Shown piece after piece: positions 50,401 to 60,687 of a DNA stretch of 64,000 bases. The position numbers were made by a program, and so were the translations under genes. Location: assembly GCA_037043235.1 (NCBI GenBank), contig JAWRVZ010000051.1:690001-754000 (forward strand), read 5' to 3'. Every line of letters begins with the position of its first letter. The stretch's first letter is position 1. Origin of the DNA: Rhodeus uyekii (lineage: Eukaryota; Chordata; Actinopteri; Cypriniformes; Acheilognathidae). The notes under the pieces are model-generated. The model had not been told where the DNA came from. It saw only the letters and a program-made list of their open reading frames with translations, and ran no database searches.

Positions 50401-53400
50401 CGATAAATACAGTAAAACAGTGTAATATTATATCAGTGTAAAACAGCTGTTTTCTATGGGAATATATAGTAAAGTGTCATTTACTCCTGTGATTAAAGCT
50501 GAATTTATTAGATGATAAATACAGTAAAACAGTGTAATATTATATCAGTGTAAAGCAGCTGTTTTCTAGGTAAATATATAGTAAAGTGTCATTTATTCCT
50601 GTGATTAAAGCTGAATTTATTAGATGATAAATACAGTAAAACAGTGTAATATTATATCAGTGTAAAACAGCTGTTTTCTATGTAAATATATAGTAAAGTG
50701 TCATTTATTCCTGTGATTAAAGCTGAATTTATTAGATGATAAATACAGTAAAACAGTGTAATATTATATCAGTGTAAAACAGCTGTTTTCTTTGTGAATA
50801 TATAGTAAAGCGTCATTTATTCCTGTGATTAAAGCTGAATTTATTAGATGATAAATACAGTAAAACAGTGTAATATTATATCAGTGTAAAACAGCTGTTT
50901 TCTATGTGAATATATAGTAAAGTGTTATTTATTCCTGTGATTAAAGCTGAATTTATTAGATGATAAATACAGTAAAACAGTGTAATATTATATCAGTGTA
51001 AAACAGCTGTTTTCTAGGTAAATATATAGTAAAGTGTCATTTATTCCTGTGATTAAAGCTGAATTTATTAGATGATAAATACAGTAAAACAGTGTAATAT
51101 TATATCAGTGTAAAACAGCTGTTTTCTATGTAAATATATAGTAAAGTGTCATTTATTCCTGTGATTAAAGCTGAATTTATTAGATGATAAATACAGTAAA
51201 ACAGTGTAATATTATATCAGTGTAAAACAGCTGTTTTCTTTGTGAATATATAGTAAAGCGTCATTTATTCCTGTGATTAAAGCTGAATTTATTAGATGAT
51301 AAATACAGTAAAACAGTGTAATATTATATCAGTGTAAAACAGCTGTTTTCTATGTGAATATATAGTAAAGTGTTATTTATTCCTGTGATTAAAGCTGAAT
51401 TTATTAGATGATAAATACAGTAAAACAGTGTAATATTATATCAGTGTAAAGCAGCTGTTTTCTAGGTAAATATATAGTAAAGTGTCATTTATTCCTGTGA
51501 TTAAAGCTGAATTTATTAGATGATAAATACAGTAAAACAGTGTAATATTATATCAGTGTAAAACAGCTGTTTTCTATGTAAATATATAGTAAAGTGTCAT
51601 TTATTCCTGTGATTAAAGCTGAATTTATTAGATGATAAATACAGTAAAACAGTGTAATATTATATCAGTGTAAAACAGCTGTTTTCTTTGTGAATATATA
51701 GTAAAGCGTCATTTATTCCTGTGATTAAAGCTGAATTTATTAGATGATAAATACAGTAAAACAGTGTAATATTATATCAGTGTAAAACAGCTGTTTTCTA
51801 TGTGAATATATAGTAAAGTGTTATTTATTCCTGTGATTAAAGCTGAATTTATTAGATGATAAATACAGTAAAACAGTGTAATATTATATCAGTGTAAAAC
51901 AGCTGTTTTCTATGGGAATATATAGTAAAGTGTCATTTATTCCTGTGATTAAAGCTGAATTTATTAGATGATAAATACAGTAAAACAGTGTAATATTATA
52001 TCAGTGTAAAACAGCTGTTTTCTATGGGAATATATAGTAAAGTGTCATTTATTCCTGTGATTAAAGCTGAATTTATTAGATGATAAATACAGTAAAACAG
52101 TGTAATATTATATCAGTGTAAAGCAGCTGTTTTCTAGGTAAATATATAGTAAAGTGTCATTTATTCCTGTGATTAAAGCTGAATTTATTAGATGATAAAT
52201 ACAGTAAAACAGTGTAATATTATATCAGTGTAAAACAGCTGTTTTCTATGTAAATATATAGTAAAGTGTCATTTATTCCTGTGATTAAAGCTGAATTTAT
52301 TAGATGATAAATACAGTAAAACAGTGTAATATTATATCAGTGTAAAACAGCTGTTTTCTTTGTGAATATATAGTAAAGCGTCATTTATTCCTGTGATTAA
52401 AGCTGAATTTATTAGATGATAAATACAGTAAAACAGTGTAATATTATATCAGTGTAAAACAGCTGTTTTCTATGTGAATATATAGTAAAGTGTTATTTAT
52501 TCCTGTGATTAAAGCTGAATTTATTAGATGATAAATACAGTAAAACAGTGTAATATTATATCAGTGTAAAACAGCTGTTTTCTATGGAAATATATAGTAA
52601 AGTGTCATTTATTCCTGTGATTAAAGCTGAATTTATTAGATGATAAATACAGTAAAACAGTGTAATATTATATCAGTGTAAAGCAGCTGTTTTCTAGGTA
52701 AATATATAGTAGAGTGTCATTTATTCCTGTGATTAAAGCTGAATTTATTAGATGATAAATACAGTAAAACAGTGTAATATTATATCAGTGTAAAACAGCT
52801 GTTTTCTATGTAAATATATAGTAAAGTGTCATTTATTCCTGTGATTAAAGCTGAATTTATTAGATGATAAATACAGTAAAACAGTGTAATATTATATCAG
52901 TGTAAAACAGCTGTTTTCTTTGTGACTGGTTACTCCAGTCTTCAGTGTCACATGATACTTCACAAGTCATTCTTATTTTTATCAATGCTGACAGATGTGC
53001 TACTTAATATTTATGTGCAAACTCAAATTTTCTAAGTATTTGTTAATGAACAGAAAGTTTATAAGAACAGCATTTATTTGAAATAGAAACCTTTTTAAAT
53101 GAATTGCATGCGATTAGTGAATAAAACCGTTTTTTGCAGTAAGATATGTGGAAGCGCAAAAAGCATTTTAGTGAATTCACCTCTCAAAGTCTTTATATGT
53201 TTTGATGAAAACGTTGAATTGACCATTTGATTTGTATAACCTCTGCCTTTTTCTCTTGGTATAGCTGTGATGTGCGCTGTCCTAACGGCACCTATGGAGA
53301 AAACTGTGAAAAAGACTGCAGCCATTGTTTTAACGGAGACTGCCATTTTGCCACAGGAGAGTGTCTCTGCGACCCTGGATTCTACGGCACATAGTAAGTC

Positions 53401-56400
53401 ACATCTCTGAGTCACGCACATATGTAGTGCGTTGATATCTAGGCCTTCGTTCATTAGCGAATGAATCACAGACTCAACAAGGATTCATTCTAAATGTTTT
53501 AAAGATGAGTAACTTTAAACAAACTGCAGTGTCATAAAAAGGCATGTTTTGGAGTGTTAAGATGTGTTTTGGTTGATCGGTTCACAAGTAGGCGAGCTAG
53601 ACAAATACCCGTTTATATCTGGTGTTTTAATCCGTCTCTTCTCCACTCTTTTAACCACTTCTGATTTGTGTCTTTTGACTTGTACATAGAGTTTTTTTTC
53701 AGGCCTTTTGATTTAATGGACCAAGTAAGCTTGCACAAGGCTTATAGTGTTTGTTTGATTTTTTTTATTCTGTTAATTTTAAATAAAGATGCCAAAGCTG
53801 TATTTTCAACATCATGAAATCCTTCAAAAATCAGAATAATGTGATGATTTGCTGCTCAAGAAACATTTCTTAATATTATTAATGTTGAAAACAGTTCGAC
53901 TGCTCAATATTTTTTGCTTTAAATCTATTGTAACATTTTTCATGTCTTTACTTTCCCTTTTGATCAAGTTAATGTCTAAGTTTAATTAGTTCAATTAATT
54001 AGTTAATTGATGAAACACCACTTACCCTATTTATTTTGTTAATTTTATTCTTCATCGCAATGGTACGGAATTAATACTTGCAGTGTTAAAAAAGAAGGGT
54101 TAAATGATCCTGGAATAAATGGTCAACTTGTGTCGTTCACAGTTCAAAATTACCATATTGGAAACTAATGGGAATATTTTTACTGAAAGCTAATTTTTAT
54201 TCATATTTTTCTCTCACAGTTTTAGAGTAAACATGTTTTGGAAAATATACATTTTGAATATATATTTAACAAATTTTATAACCTTTTTCCACTTGTCGTC
54301 TTATATCTAAGATTCATAACAGTTTAAAAATTTGGAAATTTTAACTAATAAATGGATTATAAATATGGCATAAATATAATTTAGTAGCATTGAATCCCAT
54401 AAAAACAGAATATTAAATGAAAAACATTATAGTTCAATCATTGCATTGAAAAAAAACCTCGAAGGCAAGAGCAGAAAACACATTTAAATAATACTTACAT
54501 TTTCTCTCAAAGACATTTTAAATATTTTTGTCATTTTCAGTTCAGTTCAGTCAAGTTGTTTTTTAATAAGAATTCCTGTGTTTAAAATTATAAATTTTCA
54601 TTCCTCTTCTCTGTTCTTGGATTTGCATTGCCAATAACTCAAATATTAATTCCCCAAACTGCCTTGTTCCACTTTCACTGGAAGCTCCTGTTGCTTTGTA
54701 CACAATACTTGAATCGACTCTTTCTCAGTGCTCTGTGCATTTCTTTTGAGTTTAGCTGCAACCTGACCTGTGACTTCGGTCAGTTCGGAGTGAACTGTGC
54801 CCAGACCTGTCCGTGTCACGACAAGAACTGCAACCCGGTGTCCGGGGCCTGCAACCTCTGTAAGAAACCTTTCCTCTCTCTATTTGGAAAAATGAAATGT
54901 CATTTCTCAAGCTATGTTATGTAATTTATGTCATGGAGACACAAAAGAACTCGTGAAGTGTTGAGACATACTTGTGGGGTCCAACATCAGTCATATTTTC
55001 CATTACGTAAAGGGAGCCGTCCAGTTAGCGCAGAGGTCAACTCAAGATTCAACCTTTTGACTCACATTGGATTTGCAAGCGTGTCGGTTTCTAAAGTTTT
55101 CAATCATGTCATGATCATTACGCACATTATGCATTGCATTACAACCATCCTGGCACAGGTCTGATATTCCCTAGCTAAACACTTTCATCAATGCTGTATT
55201 TAAAAGGATGCTTTTAAAAAAAAGAAATTAATACTTTTATCAAGCAAGGATGCATTTGATCAAAACTGACAGTATAAACATTATAATGTTGCTAAATATG
55301 AATATTTCAAATGCTCATTTCAACTTTTTATTCAGTAAAGAGTCCTGAAATCCTTTCAAATTTTGGACAAAATATTAGGAATATTTGGAACGGTTTTCAA
55401 CATCGGTAATAAGAAATCATTTCATTATATCAGAATGATTTGTGAAGGATCATGTGACACTGAAGACATAAGTAATGATTCTGATTAACTTGACTAAATT
55501 ACAGTTCTTTTAAATTTAATATTTCAAAGTATTGCTGTTTTTACTCTATTTGAGATCAAATAAATGCAGCCTTGGTGAGAATAAGAGATATAAAGGAAAA
55601 ATGTTTTCCAAACATTCCCTGAAGATACAATTCGGATGATTTATTCAAAGTTGTTAAAGTCATTTCATTGCTTTGTTTGAGACACAGACCTGCATTTTAA
55701 GTCATTACTCACTATTCATTCATTTTTATGCAGCATAATCTTCAATATCACTGGATTAAATCGACAAAAGAGTAAAAGATCATTAATTTCTCTTTAAACA
55801 TCAAAGAGAAACCTGTTGTGCAGGAAAAAGAAATGCACAGTTGCTATTTGTAACATGACTGCATAGTCCTCACTATGTAGGTCACCGCCGTAGACATCAG
55901 CAGTTTAACATGGCGGCCATGATGGTGTTTCCAGAGCGGTGTCTCATTTTTATGGTTGTGTTTTTTGGCTCTTTTCCTGCCTGCGAGCAGACATAGTGAG
56001 AGCCGGGGTTGTTTCACACAGCTGAGAGAAATACTACAGGAAGAGAGAGCGAGTGATGAGGAAAGGTGTGGGTCAGGAGAGGTTTCACAGAGACCTGAGT
56101 GAAGGCGGGATGATGTCATCGTGGCCAACCTTCCTCAAACGCAGCTGTGTGCACGTCCCCGCACCACACGCTACACCCGGACCGAGCTGCACACTTCTGT
56201 GAGCCTAGAGCACAAATCAAAGAGTCAAATAGGTTGTCATCGTTTATTACGCTTGAACTGTTTTCAGTTGGTTTTTCAGTAGCATATGTTTGCACAAGAA
56301 ATCTCATGAAAGGAGCATTTGGGTTCAGCTGAAAATAATTTATACAAGCGTCTACTCTGACAAAACTGCTGCAGAGATTTCAAGTGCATTTAAATAAACT

Positions 56401-59400
56401 GTGCAATTATGCTTTTTTTACATTTTCAACTTCCCTTGTGTCCAATTTAAAGTATTTACTCATTTGGCTCATGTTGCAGTTGTGCAAGCAGAATGTGGCG
56501 GTTGGTCGGTATTCTATTTGTCCCGCCCCTCCTCCACTGTGATTGGACGGCTGGGTAAAAAGTGACAGCGATGAAAACAATTGGAAAAAAGTGTGTAATG
56601 TTGCTGTTTGAGCATGAAAAAAGTCCACTTCTAAGGGAGTTATTATCTATATCAGTGTGCACTGTTTCTGAAAACACCTTAATTGTAGTCTTGAGTTTTC
56701 TTCAGGGAATGTCCATATCACAATATTCCTAATTTAAATAATTATCTCCCAAAATAAAGGGCCAAAGTCTGGTTGAGTCGAGTTAGTAGTGTTGAAACTC
56801 ACATTTATGGGAAGGGGCGGTGACGTTTCTGAAACACCGACCAATAAGAGCACATTGCACTTTCCGGAAGGAGGGGCTTCATAGAGACAGGAACTAAACA
56901 GAGCGTTTCTGACAGACTGGGAAAATATGTGAAAAATATATATATTTTCAACATTAAAGCATGAAAACCTATTCTAGTAAACCCCAAAAATAAAATCAAG
57001 ACTTTGGAAAAGGGTATGATATGGCCTCACTAATATCCAGTTTATTATAAACATTTATTCATGGCCTCCTGGCTGTGTTTAGGTTTTTGCTCATGTTGTG
57101 TAAATATTAATAATGACACATGCATATCCATATTGAACTAATAATTGGCTTTGGATGATCCAGATAAAAAATATGGTGCATCCAACAGCAGAAGTTCTTC
57201 ATTGTCAGCAGTGCCAAGTTAAGCATCCCATCACTGTCTTTGTTTATGAACGGAAGAGCCAAATGGCCACACATTACGCTCCAGTGATAATGCCTGCTGG
57301 CAACAGATGCAAAGAAGCCACTGGCAGACTTCCTGTATCTCACAGGTCACAACTGCTAGTTCTTAAACTCCTGAACTGGTGTGGGAATTGCAAGTACGTT
57401 TTATTTATTTTCGGAACAATGTTCTTTCGCATGGAAAAACTCAAGATAATGGCAAAGCTGTTTAATGGGAAATGCCATTTTGTAATGATGTATGAATTTG
57501 AAAATATGTGAAAATACACAGTTATCTGGAAGAATCGATTCTGATTGGTCAATCGCGGGATTCTGCAGGGTAGTTAACCTTTGACCTTTTTGCTGCATAA
57601 ACTTTAATTGCACTGCATAAAACAAACCAAAACATTTTTGAAAATCGTTAATTTATTTAAAAATCGAGGTCGTTTTTTCAGGCAAATAAAACCATTGCTT
57701 TTTGAGTGGAATTGGTTAATTTTTGTACTCATTCTGTCAAGAGTTTATTTTGTGATTAAGACTTTACATTATTCCCTGTTTCAGATTCGAAGATGAAATA
57801 CCTCTGAAATACTGCTGTTAGGAATTCTGTATATTACAATACTTCTTAAACTTTGTGCATTTAGAAGGTCATGACTTACCTGTTGTTTTGCAAACCTCAA
57901 TTATACTTTGGTCTCCAATTGAGTCTCTCCTGAAAAGGCTGCGTTGAATGAAACGATTGAATACACACATACAGTAAGTCAGTGGCATTGTTTTAAGTTG
58001 CAAATCTTACACTCTCTGTCTCTGTCTTTCAGATCCTAATCAACGGATGGGAGTAATAGCTGCAGGAACGCTGGTAACATTCCTTCTGGTAGTTCTTCTG
58101 TCTCTGCTGTGCTGCTGCTTCCTCTGTAGTAACAAAAGCAACCGCAAGTGAGTGGAAATCAACACTGGCAAACCTTTGCAAATATGAGTAAATTCTGAGC
58201 AATTTGTGCATTCAATGGACTTTCCCTGAATACTTTCTTCTGGATTAACAAATGTTTTGAAAACCAGTAAAAGCTCAACCAGTAAAGCATTGGTGTTTAC
58301 AACACCAAGGTCATGGGTTCGATTGGATGCAATGTAAGTTGCTTTGGATAAAAGCATCTGCCAAATGCATAAATGTAATTCTAAACATTCGTGAATGGGA
58401 TGCTTCACTGTTTCAGCGGTTTATCATGTCATGTAGGGTGTTCACACTCGGCATGTTTGGTTGGATTAAAACTAACCCTGGTGCGATTTCTCTGTTGGTG
58501 AAGTTTATTTGAATAAGAATGAACGCTGCCATCTGAACACTGGTGTGCAACAAGCAAGCGGACCGAGACCGCTGAAAAAATGGATCTCAGTCCGCTTCCA
58601 GATGGACTCTGGTGCTGTTTGAATGAAGCACAGACCAAAGACATGCAAACAAACCAAAAACAGGGCATGATGTCACAAGATGCGGCCCTAAAAATGACAA
58701 AAATGACAGAATTCTCAAACATGGCTGTTTCTCCTCGGCGCAGTAGCAATGTTGCCCATCACAGTTCGATATAAGCATCAGAATCATGTCTCCTCACAAC
58801 AGATCTTCATTTGTGTCACAGAGTGATTCCTGCTGCTGTTTTGTGTCCTTTACAAGTCATAAGCTCTTCACGAGTTCTCAGCTGGTCAAAATAGCATCAT
58901 ATGTTGCTGTGCACATACAACACATGCATTTAGCTATTTGTTTTGGATGTTCGGAAAGCTCTGGCGCAAAATAAGCGTAATAAAAGCTGACGTTGTGAAC
59001 ATCCCGATGACTTTAGGTTCAGTATCTTTAGGTTCGGTTTTGTCTAGTAAATTTAAGTACAAAACAATTAAATAATTTTAAATAAATGTAAAAGCTATTG
59101 AGTGTGTCAAATAAAGCCCTATCCCAACTAAATAATATATATATATATTTTTTTTTTATTCCAGGTGTAAAGGTTTTTTCTTCTTCAAAAACATCCCCCT
59201 CCCCCCTCTGTTTTTTTATGAATATAAATACCAAATTGTCAGGGTTCGGTCACTTCGGTCTCGTTTTCTAGTGTTTTGGTGGCACAGCTCTGACACTGCC
59301 CTATCGTCGTGTCTTTGTGGGAACGTGTGAGACTTCGAGTGTCTCGAGTTGCGCTCTCTTGTCTGTGCAGCGTCTTGTGTGCGGGTAATGATATCCCGAG

Positions 59401-60687
59401 ACTTTGGTCTTGTTCAGTTTTGGTTTTGTGTCGGGATTCGGACATTCATGGCACGTGTGTTTGTCCTTGTTGTGAGCACACAAGACAAGTGTTTGCTCTC
59501 TACGTCATGTGAGTGGCTCTCTCTTGTCTGTGTGTATTGTTTAGCACACGGTTTATGTTTTTATGTTGTGCTTTGTGTGGTGTGCAGTTTGTGTTTCACC
59601 AGCTGTGCGCTGTCTCATCTTGTTTCACATAGACACACGGCTTTTGTGTGTTCACATTGGCTGCGTGTTTGTGTCCTGTCATTGTGCAACCCCGCCCGTC
59701 TTGTTCCCTTGTTATAGTTTAATTTGCCCCAGCTGTTCTCTCTTATTACCCACCTCATGTGTTCCCTATTTATTCCCTTCGTATTTGCTGTCCTGTGCTA
59801 TTTCGTCGTCGCTATTTTGTGTCGAGTCTAGTTCTACTCTGTCTATTGGAGTCGAGTCCTGTTTTCTTCCTCTGTTTTTTTGTTATTTTTATAAATAAAA
59901 AGCCCTTTTCCCTGCAAAATTGAGTCCTCACTCTTCCCTTCACACTCTTGCCTGACACCAAATAAGTTTCATGATAATTAATATAAGACTATTTAATGGA
60001 CATGAGTTTATCTGTCAAATCTTAATTGACCAACAACAGCTTTTTTAACAGCTACAGTAGAGCGGCTTCTGCTATAAACTATGTGTGAATGATTAAATTT
60101 AGCGCTGTAAAACTGGAATGACAGCCTTATTCTGCAGCGGCGATGTGAACGTGGCCATTGTGTCTCAAACTCACATCTTTTAACAAAGCCTGTCATCAGA
60201 ATTGTTCACAGCTCGCTGAAGTCAAAGCCTTCTCTGTTCTCTACAGTCAGTGGGGAAAACTCAAAACTCTCGAATTCTAGAAATCACAGTCCACTGTTTT
60301 CTTAAACTTTCCACCTTTTCTAAATGACTGGAAAACTACAGAACGTAAGGCAAACTGAGCCTAGATTCCCTTAGTTTGCCTGTGAGGCGGATGAATCCCT
60401 ACATTTATCCTTCATATGAACATTAAATGTATAATCTCTATGGTATACATCTGTCGTTAAAACTAGAAATGCTATCGCTCCACTCTAACAGACAGAACAA
60501 TATATATATAATCCTTTTTTGGGCAGTGTAACGTTGGTCTAACGTCACCCTTCCTCTTTCAGTCGTGACCAGGAAAACTCCACCAACAGCAAGAAGGCCA
60601 AAATAATCCTCTGTGGTGGTTTCAGCCGAATCAGCACCAAACTCCCCAGAATCCCTCTGAGGAGACAGAAACTACCCAAAGTTGTTG
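38305..60687 (+). CDS. scarf2: Scavenger receptor class F member 2, 5' part (nine coding exons; 3' exons outside window)
   Basis: Type I membrane receptor with tandem EGF-like repeats; in mammals SCARF2 (SREC-II) pairs with SCARF1 and is mutated in Van den Ende-Gupta syndrome (family knowledge). Exons: 38305-38459, 45222-45280, 45366-45467, 46809-47328, 48515-48733, 53265-53393, 54756-54859, 58033-58147, 60563-60687. All junctions are GT-AG with matching phases, giving about 509 residues. Order: hydrophobic signal peptide, ELSSKGRNVC, short Cys-rich start, many EGF-like units with CxCxxG and W.G..C spacing (residues ~55-430), membrane span MGVIAAGTLVTFLLVVLLSL with a Cys-rich inner end (~432-458), then a basic juxtamembrane FSRISTKLPRIPLRRQKLPK block shared with human SCARF2. 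The long Ser/Pro-rich tail expected of the family was not found before 64000. Confidence 0.95.
42243..42988. mobile_element. Tigger-like family A element, full-length type
   Basis: Left end CAGTAATACCTTGAGATATG preceded by TA; right end CTTGTATCTCAAGGTATTAC. 746 bp in scarf2 intron 1. The interior nearly matches the copies at 27492 and 47349. Confidence 0.87.
43105..43245 (+). mobile_element. SINE (HAmo-like), copy 6
   Basis: Head AACCAGTAGAGCATTGGTGT, GTCATGGGTTCGAAAGCAAG, tail TCGCTTTGGATCAAAGTGTC and TGATAAATGTA. Confidence 0.8.
43407..43994. mobile_element. TTAA-flanked terminal-inverted-repeat element, tandem copy 1
   Basis: Left end AGGCCCAGTCACACAG, right end CTGTGTGACTGGCCC, with TTAA at 43403-43406 and 43995-43998. 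The interior is CpG-rich, full of GTGCGT and GCACG. 588 bp, no transposase frame. TTAA at every junction suggests a TTAA-targeting (piggyBac-type) mobiliser, but the terminal bases do not match the classic CCY start, so the superfamily is open. Confidence 0.7.
43999..44558. mobile_element. TTAA-flanked terminal-inverted-repeat element, tandem copy 2
   Basis: Same orientation as copy 1. Left end AGAGCCAGTCACACAGCG, right end GGCTGTGTGACTGGCCC, TTAA at 43995-43998 (shared) and 44559-44562. 560 bp; the interior aligns along its length with copy 1 with small deletions. Confidence 0.7.
45222..45280 (+). CDS. scarf2: scarf2 coding exon 2
   Basis: 59 nt after the 6.8-kb first intron. Acceptor ATCATTAG, donor CAC|GTAAGT. 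Encodes SSGFTCCSGWAQQGEECLT, matching the human TCCAGWRQQGDEC segment. Intron 2 is only 85 bp. Confidence 0.94.
45366..45467 (+). CDS. scarf2: scarf2 coding exon 3
   Basis: 102 nt, acceptor CCACTCAG, donor CGA|GTGAGT. Encodes LCEGNFTCNENEVCVRPNEC then RCRHGYFGASCDT, the first EGF-like unit. Confidence 0.96.
45577..45632 (+). mobile_element. SINE 3' tail fragment (HAmo-like)
   Basis: GAACTGATTCAATGTGTTTC then GCAATGCAAGTCGCTTTGGA; only the tail is present. Confidence 0.65.
45935..46110 (+). repeat. Teleost dispersed repeat (CACCCAAA...CTCAAGCCATCC family)
   Basis: AATAGTGCACCCAAACATCC, CTCAAGCCATCCAAAGTGTA and TGACTTTCTTCTTTCAGCCAAACACATTC. A near-identical copy is at 42000-42130. Confidence 0.6.
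46218..46300 (+). mobile_element. SINE fragment (HAmo-like), truncated
   Basis: CTTGCAACGCCAAAGTCATG and GGTTCGATTCCCAGGAAAAA then CTGATTAGAATG; the head and part of the body only. Confidence 0.6.
46809..47328 (+). CDS. scarf2: scarf2 coding exon 4 (large EGF-repeat exon)
   Basis: 520 nt, acceptor CCCCTAG, donor CAG|GTGAGG. Encodes four to five consecutive EGF-like units, from CPAQFWGPDCKGMCTCHPNG to CPAGLYGQSCKN. It is GC-rich against AT-rich introns, and its high GC content opens long non-coding frames on both strands. Confidence 0.97.
47349..48094. mobile_element. Tigger-like family A element, full-length type (reverse relative to 27492)
   Basis: Ends CAGTAATACCTTGAGATACG and CATATCTCAAGGCATTACTG; 746 bp in scarf2 intron 4, starting 21 bp after the exon 4 donor. 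Near its left end it holds a single copy of the GAGATACGAGTAAATATTTG unit that is tandemly amplified at 15190-18003. Confidence 0.88.
48515..48733 (+). CDS. scarf2: scarf2 coding exon 5
   Basis: 219 nt, acceptor TGGTTCAG, donor TCG|GTATGG. Encodes CGHCKGQQPCKVTDGRCVTC through NPGWIGD, near-identical in layout to human. The 112-bp tandem array of intron 5 begins 17 bp after this donor. Confidence 0.96.
48750..52925. repeat. 112-bp minisatellite, about 37 units with higher-order structure
   Basis: Each unit carries ATATCAGTGTAAAACAGCTG, TTTTCTATGTGAATATATAG, TAAAGTGTCATTTATTCCTG, TGATTAAAGCTGAATTTATT and AGATGATAAATACAGTAAAA. Spacing of 112 bp was measured between several units. Variants (TATGTAAATA, TTTGTGAATA with GCGTCAT, TATGTGAATA with TGTTAT, AGGTAAATA with AAAGCAGCTG) recur in a fixed order from about 50200 on, a four-unit (448-bp) higher-order repeat. 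Fills most of scarf2 intron 5. Confidence 0.97.
53265..53393 (+). CDS. scarf2: scarf2 coding exon 6
   Basis: 129 nt, acceptor TTGGTATAG, donor ATA|GTAAGT. Encodes CDVRCPNGTYGENCEKDCSH then CHFATGECLCDPGFYGTY. Located about 340 bp past the end of the tandem array. Confidence 0.95.
53394..54755. other. scarf2 intron 6, no gene recognised
   Basis: AT-rich, with a diverged TCACATGATCC-family repeat at about 53760-53960. No additional exon seen. Confidence 0.55.
54756..54859 (+). CDS. scarf2: scarf2 coding exon 7
   Basis: 104 nt, acceptor GAGTTTAG, donor TCT|GTAAGA. Encodes NLTCDFGQFGVNCAQTCPCH and DKNCNPVSGACNL, the last EGF-like unit. Confidence 0.94.
54860..58032. other. scarf2 intron 7, no gene recognised
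   Basis: Holds a dispersed repeat (55200-55600). Open frames such as 57155-57511 (118 codons) show no family resemblance or splice support. Confidence 0.5.
58033..58147 (+). CDS. scarf2: scarf2 coding exon 8 (transmembrane segment)
   Basis: 115 nt, acceptor TCTTTCAG, donor CAA|GTGAGT. Encodes PNQRMGVIAAGTLVTFLLVV then LLSLLCCCFLC and a basic stop-transfer end SNKSNR. The TNQRKGV...LLSLLGCCC equivalent is in human SCARF2. Confidence 0.94.
58264..58380 (+). mobile_element. SINE (HAmo-like), copy 9
   Basis: AAGCTCAACCAGTAAAGCAT, AAGGTCATGGGTTCGATT, then an internal deletion to GGATGCAATGTAAGTTGCTT and the tail TGCCAAATGCATAAATGTAA. Confidence 0.75.
59239..59957 (+). mobile_element. Solo-LTR-like element with TG..CA ends and 6-bp flanking repeat
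   Basis: Starts TGTCAGGGTTCGG, ends CCTGACA, giving a 7-bp terminal inverted repeat with TG and CA ends. CCAAAT is found directly before (59233-59238) and directly after, as expected of a target duplication. A TATTTATTCCCTTCG element and AATAAAAAGCCC lie toward the 3' end. No internal gag/pol and no second LTR in the window. Confidence 0.65.
60563..60687 (+). CDS. scarf2: scarf2 coding exon 9 (cytoplasmic juxtamembrane)
   Basis: 125 nt, acceptor CTCTTTCAG, donor TTG|GTATGA. Encodes RDQENSTNSKKAKIILCGGF then SRISTKLPRIPLRRQKLPKV, a block conserved in SCARF2. No continuation exon was recognised in the remaining 3.3 kb. Confidence 0.95.

Noticed and set aside
48750..52925. CRISPR-like array
   Set aside because: Units are directly abutting and near-identical along their whole length, without unique spacers, and lie in a vertebrate intron.
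57155..57511. 118-codon frame in scarf2 intron 7
   Set aside because: Contains no known family motif; not supported by splice phase with neighbouring exons.
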